DNA from: Lachnospiraceae bacterium | GTDB lineage: Bacteria > Bacillota > Clostridia > Lachnospirales > Lachnospiraceae | NCBI GenBank assembly: GCA_017450065.1 | Contig: JAFSYI010000029.1 | Coordinates: 1 to 64,000, forward strand | DNA length: 64,000 nt | Direction of reading: 5' to 3' | Part shown: positions 43,308-53,110 of the stretch, one piece after another | Numbering within the stretch: the stretch's first letter is position 1 | Layout of the letters: every line of letters begins with the position of its first letter | Notes under the pieces: model-generated | Told to the model about the DNA's origin: nothing | Database searches by the model: none | Seen by the model: the letters and a program-made list of their open reading frames with translations, nothing else | Made by a program: the position numbers and the translations under genes

Positions 43308-45386
43308 TTATACAACTGCGAAATATTCTCTTCCTTTGATCACTCCGTCAGTAATATTCACCGTTACTGTCTTCTTCTCTCCCGGTTCAAGGAATATCTT
43401 TTCAAATCCGGACAGAACCTTTATGGGTTCACCAATGGTGCTTATATCATTTTGCGCATCTGATCCGGCAGGCGCTTCATCCCCGCCCTTCATATACACA
43501 AGTATGGATACCTTGCCGGCCCTGCTGCCGGTATTGGATACTTCACAGGTAACTGTTGAGCTTTCTTCATCTGTTACGGCATTACTGCACTCAAATGTAG
43601 TATATGACAGCCCGTAGCCAAACGGGAACTGAGGGGTTATACCAAACTTATCGGTGTATCGGTATCCCACATAGATACCATCCTTATACTCTACCCTGTC
43701 TCTGTGTCCGTACTCGCCAATCGCGTGTGCCGAACATTCAGACAGATCATGATAGAAGGTCTCCGGAAGCCTTCCTGAAGGATTGATATCGCCAAACAGT
43801 GCTTCGGCTACCGCTGTTCCTCCCTCCATTCCTCCATACCAACCCCATAAAAGGGCATGTGAGTCATCAATCCACTCACGCATATCGACAGCACATCCGC
43901 CGGTCAACACCATAACCATATCGGGCCTTATCTTCAGAAGTTCTTTTATCAGTATGTCCTGCTCATAAGGAAGCTTTATATCCTGTCTGTCATCGCCTTC
44001 ACTGTCATGTCCCGGAACGTGGTCCAGACCACCTACGAAAATAATATTCTCATATTCTTTGGCTGCCGCAAGCGCTTCTTCTCTCAGCTGTTTTCTTAGC
44101 TCCTTCATCTTCTCATCGGCTTCTTCGCTGCTGTTTACACGTACGAACGACAGATCAAGGCTCCTTTCCTGCCATTTTTCGTCTACATCGCCTCTGTATA
44201 TGTCAGAAGAATAACCCTTTACATACTTTACTGCGGTATTACCACCCAGTAATTTCTTAATGCCCATAAGAGGAGATATCTCATACAGTGACTTAAGCTC
44301 AGCACTTCCGCCACCCAACGCATGAAGCTTATCTGCATTCTCGCCTATTACCAGAAGCTTCTTTACCTTCTTATCAAGCGGCAGTATATTCTTATCATTC
44401 TTTAAAAGGACAACGGATTCCTCTGCGACCCTGAGTGCCTTTTTCCTGTGTTCTTCCGTATTGTACGCGCCGGACTTTCTCTCACCGTCAAGCATATTCA
44501 AACGGTTCATAAGTATCAATATGTGCTCTGTCTTCTTATTTATAAGCTCTTCACTTATCCTGCCTTCTTCTACAAGCTTCTTAAGCGGTGAAGCCATAAA
44601 ATAATCATCATAATCCGGTGTTACCGACATTTCAACATCAAGACCTGATTCTGCCGCTTCTGCCGTATCATGAACAGCTCCCCAGTCAGAAACTATAAGA
44701 CCGTCGTATCCCCACTCATCTCTTACAACATCATTAAGATAATGCGTATGCTGCGATCCGAATTTCCCGTTTATCCTGTTATATGAGCCCATCAGCGAAT
44801 AACAGCCTCCGCGTGTGAGAACATCATGGAATGCAGGCATATATATTTCCTTAAGGACTTCTTCGTCTACTATCGTATCGACTTCCAGTCTGGCCGTTTC
44901 CTGGTTGTTTGCAAGAAAATGCTTTACACACGCCGAAACATCCCACTGCTGCACTCCCTTTACATATTCAACGGCAAGCTCCTTTGTAAGATAAGGATCC
45001 TCACTGAAATACTCAAAGTTACGGCCGCACAAAGGTGACCGCTTAATATTTACACCGGGGCCAAGTATCACATCTTTTCCACGTCCCCGTGCTTCCTCTC
45101 CCAGTACGCTTCCGGTTTCATAAGCAAGTTCTCGGTTAAATGTGGCTGCAAGTGCACTGTTGCACGGAAGATAGGTTACGTAATCGTCAGACAGACCCTT
45201 CTTTTCCCAACTGTCTTTCTCGAATTCGAGACGAACTCCCATGGGCCCATCCGAAAATATAAGCGGCGGGATATTAAGTCTTTCCACTCCTGCCGTTTCA
45301 AACATTCCATTTCCGTGTATCATGGATAATTTTTCATCTAACGTAAGCTCAGCTATTATTTCTTCAATTCTTTCTTTTGTCAGCAT
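43308..45386 (-). CDS. Glycoside hydrolase family 3 beta-glucosidase-like enzyme
   Basis: A 692-aa cytosolic GH3 enzyme. The N-terminal barrel contains KHFLANNQE and LIVSDWGA, whose Asp (234) is the nucleophile; the second alpha/beta domain and a C-terminal Fn3-like domain complete it. Such enzymes release beta-linked glucose or xylose from imported oligosaccharides. There is no signal peptide. The start at 45386 has AAAGGA 8 nt upstream; an upstream frame adds 16 residues without support. It sits between a small membrane protein gene and rplM. Confidence 0.93.
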   Translation of the reverse strand: MLTKERIEEIIAELTLDEKLSMIHGNGMFETAGVERLNIPPLIFSDGPMGVRLEFEKDSWEKKGLSDDYVTYLPCNSALAATFNRELAYETGSVLGEEARGRGKDVILGPGVNIKRSPLCGRNFEYFSEDPYLTKELAVEYVKGVQQWDVSACVKHFLANNQETARLEVDTIVDEEVLKEIYMPAFHDVLTRGGCYSLMGSYNRINGKFGSQHTHYLNDVVRDEWGYDGLIVSDWGAVHDTAEAAESGLDVEMSVTPDYDDYFMASPLKKLVEEGRISEELINKKTEHILILMNRLNMLDGERKSGAYNTEEHRKKALRVAEESVVLLKNDKNILPLDKKVKKLLVIGENADKLHALGGGSAELKSLYEISPLMGIKKLLGGNTAVKYVKGYSSDIYRGDVDEKWQERSLDLSFVRVNSSEEADEKMKELRKQLREEALAAAKEYENIIFVGGLDHVPGHDSEGDDRQDIKLPYEQDILIKELLKIRPDMVMVLTGGCAVDMREWIDDSHALLWGWYGGMEGGTAVAEALFGDINPSGRLPETFYHDLSECSAHAIGEYGHRDRVEYKDGIYVGYRYTDKFGITPQFPFGYGLSYTTFECSNAVTDEESSTVTCEVSNTGSRAGKVSILVYMKGGDEAPAGSDAQNDISTIGEPIKVLSGFEKIFLEPGEKKTVTVNITDGVIKGREYFAVV

Positions 45387-45421
45387 ACACAAAATCCTTT
45401 CTTCACAATCCGGCACATCAA

Positions 45422-45859
45422 TTATAACGGCCAATACTTTCCTACATTATTCATAAAAATAACATACCAGTCCATATCCTGCAGGAATGGTCTGGCCGCA
45501 ACACATATTATATACATAACGATTGCGGTAACACTGCATATTACTGCCGCAGTGGCAGTCTTTCTGAGTATGGTCCCCGTATTGAAAGCTCTGGCTGCAA
45601 GGAGCAGACCCAGCATGCTGACAAGAAACCCGTTAGTAAACAGTACACAGAATATACCAAGAAAACTTATCAGCAAAGCATATATTGCCATTCTGTCTCT
45701 TTTTTTATCCGTCAGATCCTTTCCGGTAAGTATGACCATGCCTGCCTTGGATTCTGTTTTTTCTTCTCTTCTTTTATCCTCCGCAACGGGAGCACCGTGA
45801 TATATAGGCTGATAACCCCCGCTCTCACTGACTTCCTCATCAAAAAAAGAATTTTCCAT
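45422..45859 (-). CDS. Small membrane protein of unknown function
   Basis: A 145-aa protein. A hydrophilic N-terminal half (Tyr/Glu/Lys-rich, GGYQPIYHGAPVAEDK) precedes two or three helices (about 60-75, 77-92 and 103-123) with a short polar end. The form resembles DUF4190-type small membrane proteins. It is 59 nt after truA and 35 nt before the GH3 gene, probably in one transcript. Function unknown. Confidence 0.7.
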   Translation of the reverse strand: MENSFFDEEVSESGGYQPIYHGAPVAEDKRREEKTESKAGMVILTGKDLTDKKRDRMAIYALLISFLGIFCVLFTNGFLVSMLGLLLAARAFNTGTILRKTATAAVICSVTAIVMYIICVAARPFLQDMDWYVIFMNNVGKYWPL

Positions 45860-45918
45860 GACGATCTCCTTTTCCTGAATATAGTCTAAATCTTCAGATC
45901 TGTCTCATTTGATACGGA

Positions 45919-46677
45919 TCATACGAAAGCAATTATATCATCATCAAATTTATATCCCGTAAGGCACAATCCACAGGCAGGTGCTGTGCGCCCTGCAAGG
46001 CTTCTGTCTCTTGCGTTAAGTATACCGGTAATTTCATCCGGACTGATCCTGCCCTGTCCTGCCTCAATAAGTGTTCCGGCAATTATCCTGACCATATTAT
46101 ACAAAAATCCGTTACCCGTGACCGATATGACAACCTCTCTGTCCTCGCGTATTACCGAAATGTCATATATGGTCCTTACCGTTGAAAGTGTCTGTCCGCC
46201 AACGCTTGAAAATGACGCAAAATCATGTTCTCCGATAAGATATTTACCGGACCGGTCCATAAGCTCCTCATCAAGCTTACCATATACATGACAGGTATAC
46301 AGTCTCCTGGTAGGCAGAGGGAAGGTATCATTATAAATCCTGTATTCGTAGGTCTTGCGGCAGGATACTTTTCTCGGATGGAAATCACTCCTGACCTGTA
46401 CTGAGCTTACTATCCTTATATCCTCAGGCAGTCCTTTGTTTATCGCAAATGAGAATTTATCTCCCGGTATCGAAGACTCAGTATCAAAAACAGCCACCGC
46501 TCCCCTGGCATGTACACCTGCATCTGTCCTGCTGGCACCGATAACCCTGATATTTTCGTCCAGAAATCTTGAAAGCTCAGCGTTAAGGACACCCTCTATC
46601 GTTGGTTCACCCGGCTGTATCTGCCAGCCTTTATAAGCAGTACCGTCATATGCTATTGTGAGCATTATCCTTTTCAT
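45919..46677 (-). CDS. truA: tRNA pseudouridine(38-40) synthase TruA
   Basis: A 252-aa enzyme that isomerises uridines 38-40 in the anticodon arm. The active-site Asp is in GASRTDAGVHARG; YDGTAYKGWQIQP opens the fold, and GNGFLYNMVRIIAGTLIEAG is typical. It follows ecfT as in many Firmicutes, but rplM is separated from it by two extra genes. Confidence 0.97.
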   Translation of the reverse strand: MKRIMLTIAYDGTAYKGWQIQPGEPTIEGVLNAELSRFLDENIRVIGASRTDAGVHARGAVAVFDTESSIPGDKFSFAINKGLPEDIRIVSSVQVRSDFHPRKVSCRKTYEYRIYNDTFPLPTRRLYTCHVYGKLDEELMDRSGKYLIGEHDFASFSSVGGQTLSTVRTIYDISVIREDREVVISVTGNGFLYNMVRIIAGTLIEAGQGRISPDEITGILNARDRSLAGRTAPACGLCLTGYKFDDDIIAFV

Positions 46678-46737
46678 ATAAGCAATAATCCGTAAATCTT
46701 CTTACAGCATTAAGAGGGAATAACACTCATAAGAGTT

Positions 46738-46743
46738 ATTATA
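46738..46743 (-). promoter_or_regulatory. Possible -10 box before truA
   Basis: TATAAT on the minus strand, about 60 nt before truA, with no good -35. A second pair, TTGACA and TATGTG with 17-nt spacing, lies further upstream. A hairpin AATAAC/GTTATT near 46719-46740 may be a weak stop between ecfT and truA. Confidence 0.3.
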
Positions 46744-46824
46744 CCTCAGTTTATCAAAATATGATAGTAACTATTCGGAACAGCACATAAATTTTAAAAT
46801 ATGATGTGTCAAGCTTGCATATTA

Positions 46825-47625
46825 TTACAGCATAACAGCTATGGCGATCACTGTAACAAGATACAGAATAATCACAGTATACGCAGAATAATCCTGTTTC
46901 CCGTATCTTAAAGGCTTCATTCTGGTCCGCCCTTCCCCGCCATGATAGCATCTCGCTTCCATTGCGGTCGCGAGATCTCCCGCATGCCTGAAGGCCGAAA
47001 CAAACAGCGGAACCAGGATCGGAATAAGTGTCCTGATCCTGGTTGAAAGCTTTCCATTCTCTAAATCAGCCCCTCTTGCGCTCTGCGCTTTCATTATCTT
47101 ATCAAGCTCGTCAACAAGTATGGGTATGAAGCCAAGAGCAATTGACATCATCATGGCTATTTCATGGACCGGAAGTTTAAACCTTTTAAGAGGTCTGAAT
47201 AACCTTTCAAGACCGTCCGTAAGGTTGTTCGGCGTTGTGGTCAATGTCATTACCGAAGAGCCCATTATCAGAAATACAAGTCTTATGACCATTCTGACCG
47301 CTACTTTAATGCCTTCCCTTGTAATATCCAGCTTCCACAACGAATACAATACCTCTCCCGGTGTAAAAAACACATTAAATAATGCAGTAAAGATCAGTAT
47401 GATAAATATGCCCTTAAGTCCCCGTACCATAAATTTAACCGGAACATGAGATACCCGGATCATAAAAGCAAGAAACAGGAAAGCAGCTATATAGCCCCAT
47501 ATATCCCTAATCAGGAATACTGAGATCATATATATAAAGGTCCCTGTTATTTTTGTACGTGGATCCAGCCTGTGGATATATGAATCAGTGGGATAGTATT
47601 GTCCCAGAGTAATATCTCTTAACAT
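46825..47625 (-). CDS. ecfT: ECF transporter transmembrane component EcfT
   Basis: A 266-aa membrane protein that couples the two EcfA ATPases to interchangeable S components for vitamin or metal uptake. LGQYYPTDSYIHRLDPRTKI opens the protein. The cytosolic coupling motifs with Ala-Arg-Gly are seen in AQSARGADL and AMEARCYHGG. No S component is encoded nearby, so it is of the shared (group II) type. Confidence 0.96.
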   Translation of the reverse strand: MLRDITLGQYYPTDSYIHRLDPRTKITGTFIYMISVFLIRDIWGYIAAFLFLAFMIRVSHVPVKFMVRGLKGIFIILIFTALFNVFFTPGEVLYSLWKLDITREGIKVAVRMVIRLVFLIMGSSVMTLTTTPNNLTDGLERLFRPLKRFKLPVHEIAMMMSIALGFIPILVDELDKIMKAQSARGADLENGKLSTRIRTLIPILVPLFVSAFRHAGDLATAMEARCYHGGEGRTRMKPLRYGKQDYSAYTVIILYLVTVIAIAVML

Positions 47626-47681
47626 CTGTCAGATTCCCATAATCAGACCGACTGTAAAATCAGTCTTTCAAAAGCTTCTGT

Positions 47682-48536
47682 TTACCGGCCTTTGCCAAAT
47701 AATCCTGCAACTTCTTCTATCGCCTGCTTAAATGTTACAATATCCGTATTTACATTGACTCCGTTTTCCTTAAGCATATACAGCAGTCTGCTTACCCGTG
47801 GTATATCGAGTCCCATTTCCATAAGCTCTTTACCATATGAAAATACCTCTGCCGGCGTACCGTCCATAACTATGCTTCCGTCATCCACTACCATTATCCG
47901 TTCGGCGTGCTCAGCAATATCATCCATGCTGTGCGAGACCAGGATGACCGTTGTCTGTCTCTCTTTTCTCAGCTTTGATAATAGCCTGAAAATCCATTCT
48001 CTCCCAGCAGGATCCAAACCTGCAACAGGCTCATCCAGAATAAGTACATCCGGCTTCATGGCCAATACGCCGGCTATTGCAGCTCTTCGTTTCTCTCCAC
48101 CTGACAGATCAAACGGAGACTGGAAAAAGGCCTCATCCGGGAGTTCAACCATTTTAAGCGCTTCATATGCCCTGAGTTCTGTTTCCTGCCGGTCCAGGCC
48201 AAGATTCTTAGGTCCGAAACATACGTCGGTAAATACATCCTCCTCAAACAGCTGGTATTCGGGATACTGGAACACAATACCGATCCTGCCTCTTAATGCA
48301 CGCAGATCATAATCCTTCACAAATATGTCTTCTCCGTTTACATATACCGTACCGGATTGAGGCTTTAAGAGACCGTTTAACAGCTGTATCAGTGTGGATT
48401 TTCCTGATCCCGTATGCCCTATGAGCGCAACATATTCCCCGTCTTTAATACTGAAGGATACATCATTAACCGCTTTTTTCTCGTAAACAGTTCCTTTATT
48501 ATAAATGTAAGTCAAATGATCCGCAATGATCGACAT
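47682..48536 (-). CDS. ecfA2: ECF transporter ATPase EcfA2
   Basis: A 284-aa ABC ATPase: Walker A GHTGSGKST, Q-loop FQYPEYQLF, signature LSGGEKRRAAIAGVLAM, Walker B VLILDEP and switch VSHS. The YPEYQLFEEDVFTDV sequence marks the EcfA2 subtype. Its start overlaps ecfA1 by 25 nt. It forms the heterodimer that powers EcfT. Confidence 0.97.
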   Translation of the reverse strand: MSIIADHLTYIYNKGTVYEKKAVNDVSFSIKDGEYVALIGHTGSGKSTLIQLLNGLLKPQSGTVYVNGEDIFVKDYDLRALRGRIGIVFQYPEYQLFEEDVFTDVCFGPKNLGLDRQETELRAYEALKMVELPDEAFFQSPFDLSGGEKRRAAIAGVLAMKPDVLILDEPVAGLDPAGREWIFRLLSKLRKERQTTVILVSHSMDDIAEHAERIMVVDDGSIVMDGTPAEVFSYGKELMEMGLDIPRVSRLLYMLKENGVNVNTDIVTFKQAIEEVAGLFGKGR

Positions 48537-49372
48537 ATTTCCTTCACCAGTTCCTCTGTAGTCAGTATATCATCCGGGATATCCACCCCTCTTTTTCTTA
48601 ACTCTCCGGCAAACAAAGCTGCAACGGGTACCGTCAGACCTATTTCCTTAAGTTCATCCGCATGCTTAAATATCTGTCTTGGGGTGCCCTGCATCGCTAT
48701 TCTTCCTTTATCCATTACAAACACCTTATTTGCATTCAGAACTTCTTCCATATAGTGTGTAATAAGAATAACTGTGATCCCTTCCTTCCTGTTAAGCTCC
48801 GTAACGGCACTCATTATCTCTCTTCTGCCCTGCGGATCCAGCATGGCAGTTGGTTCATCAAGAACTATACATTCGGGCTTCATCGCAAGAACTCCCGCTA
48901 TTGCAACACGTTGTTTCTGTCCTCCGCTTAATCTTTGAGGCGATTTCTTCCTGTATTCATACATATCCACGCTCTTAAGACTTTGTACAACGCGCTCCCA
49001 TATTTCTCTGCTCCTGACCCCCATATTTTCCGGACCAAAAGCAACATCTTCCTCTACAACAGTACCGATTATCTGATTATCCGGATTTTGAAATACCATT
49101 CCGACAGTCTGTCTTATATCCCATAGACGATCTTCCTCCCGTGTGTCATACCCATTCACAAAGACAGTCCCTTCAACCGGATGTAATAATGCATTAAAGT
49201 GTTTGGCCAGTGTACTCTTTCCGGAACCGTTATGTCCGAGTATTGCGATAAAATCACCCTTTTCAACAGCAATTTCCACTTCATCGACCGCTCTGTTGAT
49301 ACCTTCAACAGCTCCGTCCTTATCGCGTCTTATGTATTCAAATGTAACATTTTCCGCATTTATCAGACTCAA
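48512..49372 (-). CDS. ecfA1: ECF transporter ATPase EcfA1
   Basis: A 286-aa ABC ATPase: Walker A GHNGSGKST, Q-loop FQNPDNQIIGTVVEEDVAFG, signature RLSGGQKQRVAIAGVLAM, Walker B CIVLDEP and switch THYMEE. NPDNQ marks EcfA1. First of the ecfA1-ecfA2-ecfT set, it follows rplQ as is common in Firmicutes. Confidence 0.97.
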   Translation of the reverse strand: MSLINAENVTFEYIRRDKDGAVEGINRAVDEVEIAVEKGDFIAILGHNGSGKSTLAKHFNALLHPVEGTVFVNGYDTREEDRLWDIRQTVGMVFQNPDNQIIGTVVEEDVAFGPENMGVRSREIWERVVQSLKSVDMYEYRKKSPQRLSGGQKQRVAIAGVLAMKPECIVLDEPTAMLDPQGRREIMSAVTELNRKEGITVILITHYMEEVLNANKVFVMDKGRIAMQGTPRQIFKHADELKEIGLTVPVAALFAGELRKRGVDIPDDILTTEELVKEICRSLRII

Positions 49373-49433
49373 TTATCCAGTCCTCTGTCATTAGTATTTA
49401 CGACTATACAAGTTATAATACTACATACACTAT

Positions 49434-49466
49434 AAAAATGAAAGCCGCAAGCATACAGCCCGCGGC
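49434..49466 (-). terminator. Possible terminator after rplQ
   Basis: GCCGC/GCGGC stem with partial inner pairing, then TTTCATTTTTA on the minus strand. It would separate the ribosomal transcript from the ecf genes but looks weak. Confidence 0.45.
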
Positions 49467-49504
49467 AATCATTATTTCAATTACTTTACGTATTTCTCTT
49501 CTGA

Positions 49505-50041
49505 TCATACAAGCTCAAGAACCACTTCCATGGCAGCGTCACCCTTACGCTCACCAATCTTTATGATCCTTGTATAACCGCCTTTGCGGTTCTCGTACTT
49601 GGGAGCTATCTCATCAAACAGCTTGGCAACCAGATCAACCTTCTTTGTATTTCTCCTCTTGCCCGCATTCTCTGAAGGAACCTCTGTTACCGGATAAAGA
49701 ACCTTTAACATCTGTCTTCTTGCATGAAGCCTTGAAGGCTTGTCCTTCTTAATCTCCTTGTCAACAGTATCAAACCTGGTAACCTTCTTACCGTCAACGA
49801 CCTCTTTGATCCTCTTACCGTCCTTATCCTTAAGCGGAACCTTTGCCTGAACGGTAACTGTCTCATAATCGTCTCTTTCCTTGATCGCAAGAGCTATAAT
49901 ACCCTCAGCGATCTTCTGTACTTCCTTTGCCTTAGCCTCGGTAGTACGGATCCTTCCATGATAAATAAGATTGGTTACCTGATTCCTGAGAAGAGCCTTT
50001 CTCTGGCTCGACGTTCTTGAAAGCTTTCTGTATTTAGCCAT
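49505..50041 (-). CDS. rplQ: 50S ribosomal protein L17
   Basis: A 178-aa protein starting MAKYRKLSRTSSQRKALLRN, with GGAGG before the start. It is longer than the usual L17 of about 115-130 residues because of an insertion of about 50 charged residues in the middle (VPLKDKDGKRIKEVVDGKK and following). The C-terminus (GGYTRIIKIGERKGDAAMEVVLELV) is normal. Last gene of the ribosomal cluster. Confidence 0.97.
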   Translation of the reverse strand: MAKYRKLSRTSSQRKALLRNQVTNLIYHGRIRTTEAKAKEVQKIAEGIIALAIKERDDYETVTVQAKVPLKDKDGKRIKEVVDGKKVTRFDTVDKEIKKDKPSRLHARRQMLKVLYPVTEVPSENAGKRRNTKKVDLVAKLFDEIAPKYENRKGGYTRIIKIGERKGDAAMEVVLELV

Positions 50042-50160
50042 TGTTAATTTCCTCCTGTCCGGCACGCCCTTTGGTCTTACTGCCGAATAATAGTGTCTTA
50101 AATGACACGTTTACCGTTACATACCCTGTTATACCCTTTGGATTTATTAACAGAGCCTTA

Positions 50161-51120
50161 TTACTCATCACCAACATTAAGCTGAAGCCCCAGTTCCTTA
50201 AGCTTGGCAAGTACTTCCTCAAGAGACTTACGTCCGAGGTTACGAACCTTCATCATATCTTCACTGGTCTTATTGGTAAGCTCTCCTACCGTATTTATAC
50301 CTGCTCTCTTAAGGCAGTTATATGAACGTACAGATAACTCAAGCTCATCGATATTCATATCAAGAACCTTGTCCTTGCTGTCTGTTTCCGGGTCTGCCAT
50401 TACGACTGCATCGGTTGCCACCTTGGAAAGATCTATGAACAGTGACAGATGCTCGCTTAATACCTTGGCTGCAAGGCTTACTGCCTCATCGGGACCAAGT
50501 GTACCGTTTGTAAACACATCCAGTGTGAGCTTGTCATAATCTGTAATCTGACCTACACGTGTATTCTCTACCGTAAGGTTAACACGTTCAACCGGAGTAT
50601 AGATTGAATCAACCGCTATAACTCCTATCGGAAGATCCTCTCCCTTGTTCTTATCAGCTCCCTGATATCCACGTCCTTTGGTGATCGTAAGCTCTATATA
50701 AAGCTTGCAGTCGGCACCACCGTTCAATGTTGCGATGGGAAGCTCGGGATTCATGATCTCGATATCCTGGTCAACCTGAATATCAGCAGCAGTTACAACA
50801 CCCTCACCTTCAAAATCAATAATAGCAGTCTTTATCTCATTTCCGGTACTGTTATTCTTGATCGCAAGGCTCTTGATGTTCATGATTATTTCGGCTACGT
50901 CTTCTTTTACTCCGGGAATGGAGCTGAACTCATGAAGAACACCCTCAATCTTGATCTGGCTCACCGCTGCACCCGGCAGTGATGAAAGCATGATCCTTCT
51001 TAATGAATTTCCGAGAGTTGTACCATATCCCCTTTCCAGAGGCTCTACCACAAATCTGCCGTACTTGTTGTCTTCTGAAATCTCTGCGATCTCAATATTA
51101 GGTCTTTCAAAATCAAACAC
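50161..51120 (-). CDS. rpoA: RNA polymerase alpha subunit
   Basis: A 319-aa protein. The N-terminal dimerisation and assembly domain ([23 protein letters not shown]) is joined by an acidic linker to the C-terminal domain (about 245-310; [32 protein letters not shown]) that contacts UP elements and activators. It lies between rpsD and rplQ in the canonical order. Confidence 0.99.
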   Translation of the reverse strand: MFDFERPNIEIAEISEDNKYGRFVVEPLERGYGTTLGNSLRRIMLSSLPGAAVSQIKIEGVLHEFSSIPGVKEDVAEIIMNIKSLAIKNNSTGNEIKTAIIDFEGEGVVTAADIQVDQDIEIMNPELPIATLNGGADCKLYIELTITKGRGYQGADKNKGEDLPIGVIAVDSIYTPVERVNLTVENTRVGQITDYDKLTLDVFTNGTLGPDEAVSLAAKVLSEHLSLFIDLSKVATDAVVMADPETDSKDKVLDMNIDELELSVRSYNCLKRAGINTVGELTNKTSEDMMKVRNLGRKSLEEVLAKLKELGLQLNVGDE

Positions 51121-51161
51121 TGCAAAGTACCTCCCTTTTTCGGATATAAGTTGTCTGCTTC

Positions 51162-51755
51162 TTACTTGGAGTACAACTCGACGATAAGCATCTCATCTAC
51201 GGGAACGTCAATCTCTTCACGTGTGGGAAGTGATTTGATCTCTCCCTTAAGATTCTCCTGGTCAACCTCAAGCCAGGCTGGTACAAGTCTTCCGCCTGCC
51301 ATTTCAAGTATTTCCTTATATCTTGCTGATCCTTTGCACTTTTCCTTAATCTCTATAACATCTCCGACCTTAATAAGGTATGAAGGAATGTTTATGCACT
51401 TTCCGTTAACAAGTACCTGCTTATGGTCTACGATCTGTCTTGCCTCTCTTCTTGTTCTTGCGAACGCCATCCTGAAGATAACGTTGTCAAGCCTTCTCTC
51501 CAGAAGAACCATAAGGTTCTCACCGGTCATACCCTTCATTCTGTCTGCTCTTTCATAATAATTTCTGAAAGGCTTCTCCAGAACTCCGTAGATAAACTTA
51601 GCCTTCTGCTTCTCACGAAGCTGAAGAGCATATTCACTCATCTTTCTGTTAGATCTTATTAATGTTCTCTTAGACTTTTTATCGATACCAAGATACATCG
51701 GCTCAAGACCGAGTGATCTGCATCTCTTAAGTACAGGAACTCTATTGACTGCCAT
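51162..51755 (-). CDS. rpsD: 30S ribosomal protein S4
   Basis: A 197-aa 16S-binding assembly protein with an S4 domain ([24 protein letters not shown]). The N-terminal zinc-knuckle Cys residues found in many S4 proteins are mostly absent (a single Cys at the RCRSLG segment), so this is the zinc-free type. The spacer before it contains a two-part hairpin that could be an autoregulatory site. Confidence 0.98.
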   Translation of the reverse strand: MAVNRVPVLKRCRSLGLEPMYLGIDKKSKRTLIRSNRKMSEYALQLREKQKAKFIYGVLEKPFRNYYERADRMKGMTGENLMVLLERRLDNVIFRMAFARTRREARQIVDHKQVLVNGKCINIPSYLIKVGDVIEIKEKCKGSARYKEILEMAGGRLVPAWLEVDQENLKGEIKSLPTREEIDVPVDEMLIVELYSK

Positions 51756-51777
51756 CTGTTATTTCCTCCTAATTATG

Positions 51778-51821
51778 GGCATAAGGCGTTATCCGCTTGC
51801 GGATGACGGAGACCTGATGCC
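51778..51821. repeat. GGCATAAGG/CCTGATGCC hairpin between rpsK and rpsD
   Basis: Outer arms GGCATAAGG (51778-51786) and CCTGATGCC (51813-51821), one mismatch, enclose a perfect inner hairpin ATCCGC-TT-GCGGAT. The design matches hairpin 2 of the repeat at 9284-9390. It could equally be the S4 binding site in the mRNA. Confidence 0.55.
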
Positions 51822-51850
51822 TGTTTAACAACAACTGAATTTATTAGACA

Positions 51851-52246
51851 TTAGACTCTTCTGCGCTTGGGCGGACGACATCCGTTATGAGGAACGGGTG
51901 TAACATCGGTGATACTTATAACGGTAAGACCGTTAGCTGCGAGTGCTCTGATAGCTGCCTCACGTCCCGATCCCGGACCCTTAACCATAACATCTACAGT
52001 CTTAAGACCATGTACCAGCGCTGCCTTGGTAGCTGTCTCTGCAGCCATCTGTGCTGCGTACGGAGTAGATTTCCTTGAACCTCTAAATCCCAGACCACCG
52101 GCACTTGCCCATGATAAAGCATTACCTTCAGCATCCGTAATCGTAACTATAGTATTGTTAAAGGATGACTGGATATGTGCCTGTCCTCGTTCAACGTTTT
52201 TCTTGACACGTTTCTTCGTTACTTTCTTTGCAACCTTCTTTGCCAT
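51851..52246 (-). CDS. rpsK: 30S ribosomal protein S11
   Basis: A 131-aa protein of the 30S platform. [22 protein letters not shown] and the basic ending [16 protein letters not shown] are diagnostic. An N-terminal Lys-rich extension is usual in Clostridia. Confidence 0.98.
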   Translation of the reverse strand: MAKKVAKKVTKKRVKKNVERGQAHIQSSFNNTIVTITDAEGNALSWASAGGLGFRGSRKSTPYAAQMAAETATKAALVHGLKTVDVMVKGPGSGREAAIRALAANGLTVISITDVTPVPHNGCRPPKRRRV

Positions 52247-52303
52247 TTAAACTAACCTACTTTCTTTTATAAATAAGATATTAAACAACTGCTTCAATCC
52301 GGA

Positions 52304-52672
52304 TTACTTCTTCTTTCCGGCTACTGTCCTCTTCGGACCCTTACGTGTACGGGCATTTGTCTTGGTTTTCTGACCACGTACGGGAAGTCCCTTCCTGTGA
52401 CGGATTCCTCTGTAGCAGCCTATTTCCTGAAGACGCTTGATATTCATAGCTACTTCACGTCTCAAATCACCTTCCACCTGATAATCTGCCTCAATTATCT
52501 CGCTGATCCTCTTAACCTCTTCATCAGTAAGATCACGGCATCTGGTATCCGGATTAACCTTAGCAGCCGCTAAGATCTTTGTGGCTGACGGTCTTCCAAT
52601 GCCATACACATAGGTAAGACCTATCTCCACACGCTTGTCTCTTGGTAAATCAACACCTGAAATACGAGCCAT
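52304..52672 (-). CDS. rpsM: 30S ribosomal protein S13
   Basis: A 122-aa protein of the 30S head: [19 protein letters not shown], the helix-two-turn-helix [11 protein letters not shown], and the tRNA-contacting tail [13 protein letters not shown]. The start at MARI has GGAGG upstream; a frame 5 codons longer is not supported. Unusually, 438 nt separate it from rpmJ. Confidence 0.98.
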   Translation of the reverse strand: MARISGVDLPRDKRVEIGLTYVYGIGRPSATKILAAAKVNPDTRCRDLTDEEVKRISEIIEADYQVEGDLRREVAMNIKRLQEIGCYRGIRHRKGLPVRGQKTKTNARTRKGPKRTVAGKKK

Positions 52673-53110
52673 TTCTGTTTCCTCCAAAAAAAAATTGTTG
52701 TTTCTGTACCTGTCCGCCTTCTTAAAAGGCTATGAACAGTTACTACTGATTGACTGGACCGGCTCAAACCGGTCAACCCTGCATATAATATGTAGATACT
52801 CACATCACATGCCTGGCCTTTTCCGATATGCTTTTGTCTATAACGACAATATGCACATCAGTATCAATTGTAGATGACCCGCATTGCATCCCTAAGGATT
52901 ACCGATTCAGGTTATCTATCTCGACTCCGAAAATACTTCGGAGAGCCTGCCGAATAATTATGCAACCATTTGGCAGATAACTATTCGCCGGGATTCCGCA
53001 TCACCCTGCATGACGGTGCCGGGCAGGCGGATGTTTCAGCCGCTTTGTTGCGAGATTACAGCATTCACAAAATATCATAAAGTACCGTCGTTTCACGGTC
53101 TGCCTTATGA
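52673..53110. other. 438-nt non-coding spacer inside the alpha operon
   Basis: No coding sequence with a ribosome binding site is seen. It contains hairpins GACCGG/CCGGTC (52757-52774), CTCCGAA/TTCGGAG (52925-52943), an 11-bp near-perfect pair CGAATAATTAT/ATAACTATTCG (52951-52961 with 52977-52987) and the repeat at 53074-53111. rpmJ and rpsM are normally only tens of nt apart, so this is probably inserted repeat DNA. Confidence 0.7.

Noticed and set aside
52673..53110. A small gene hidden in the rpmJ-rpsM spacer (for example the 80-codon plus-strand frame at 52635-52877).
   Set aside because: It overlaps rpsM antisense, has no ribosome binding site, and the spacer is dominated by palindromes.
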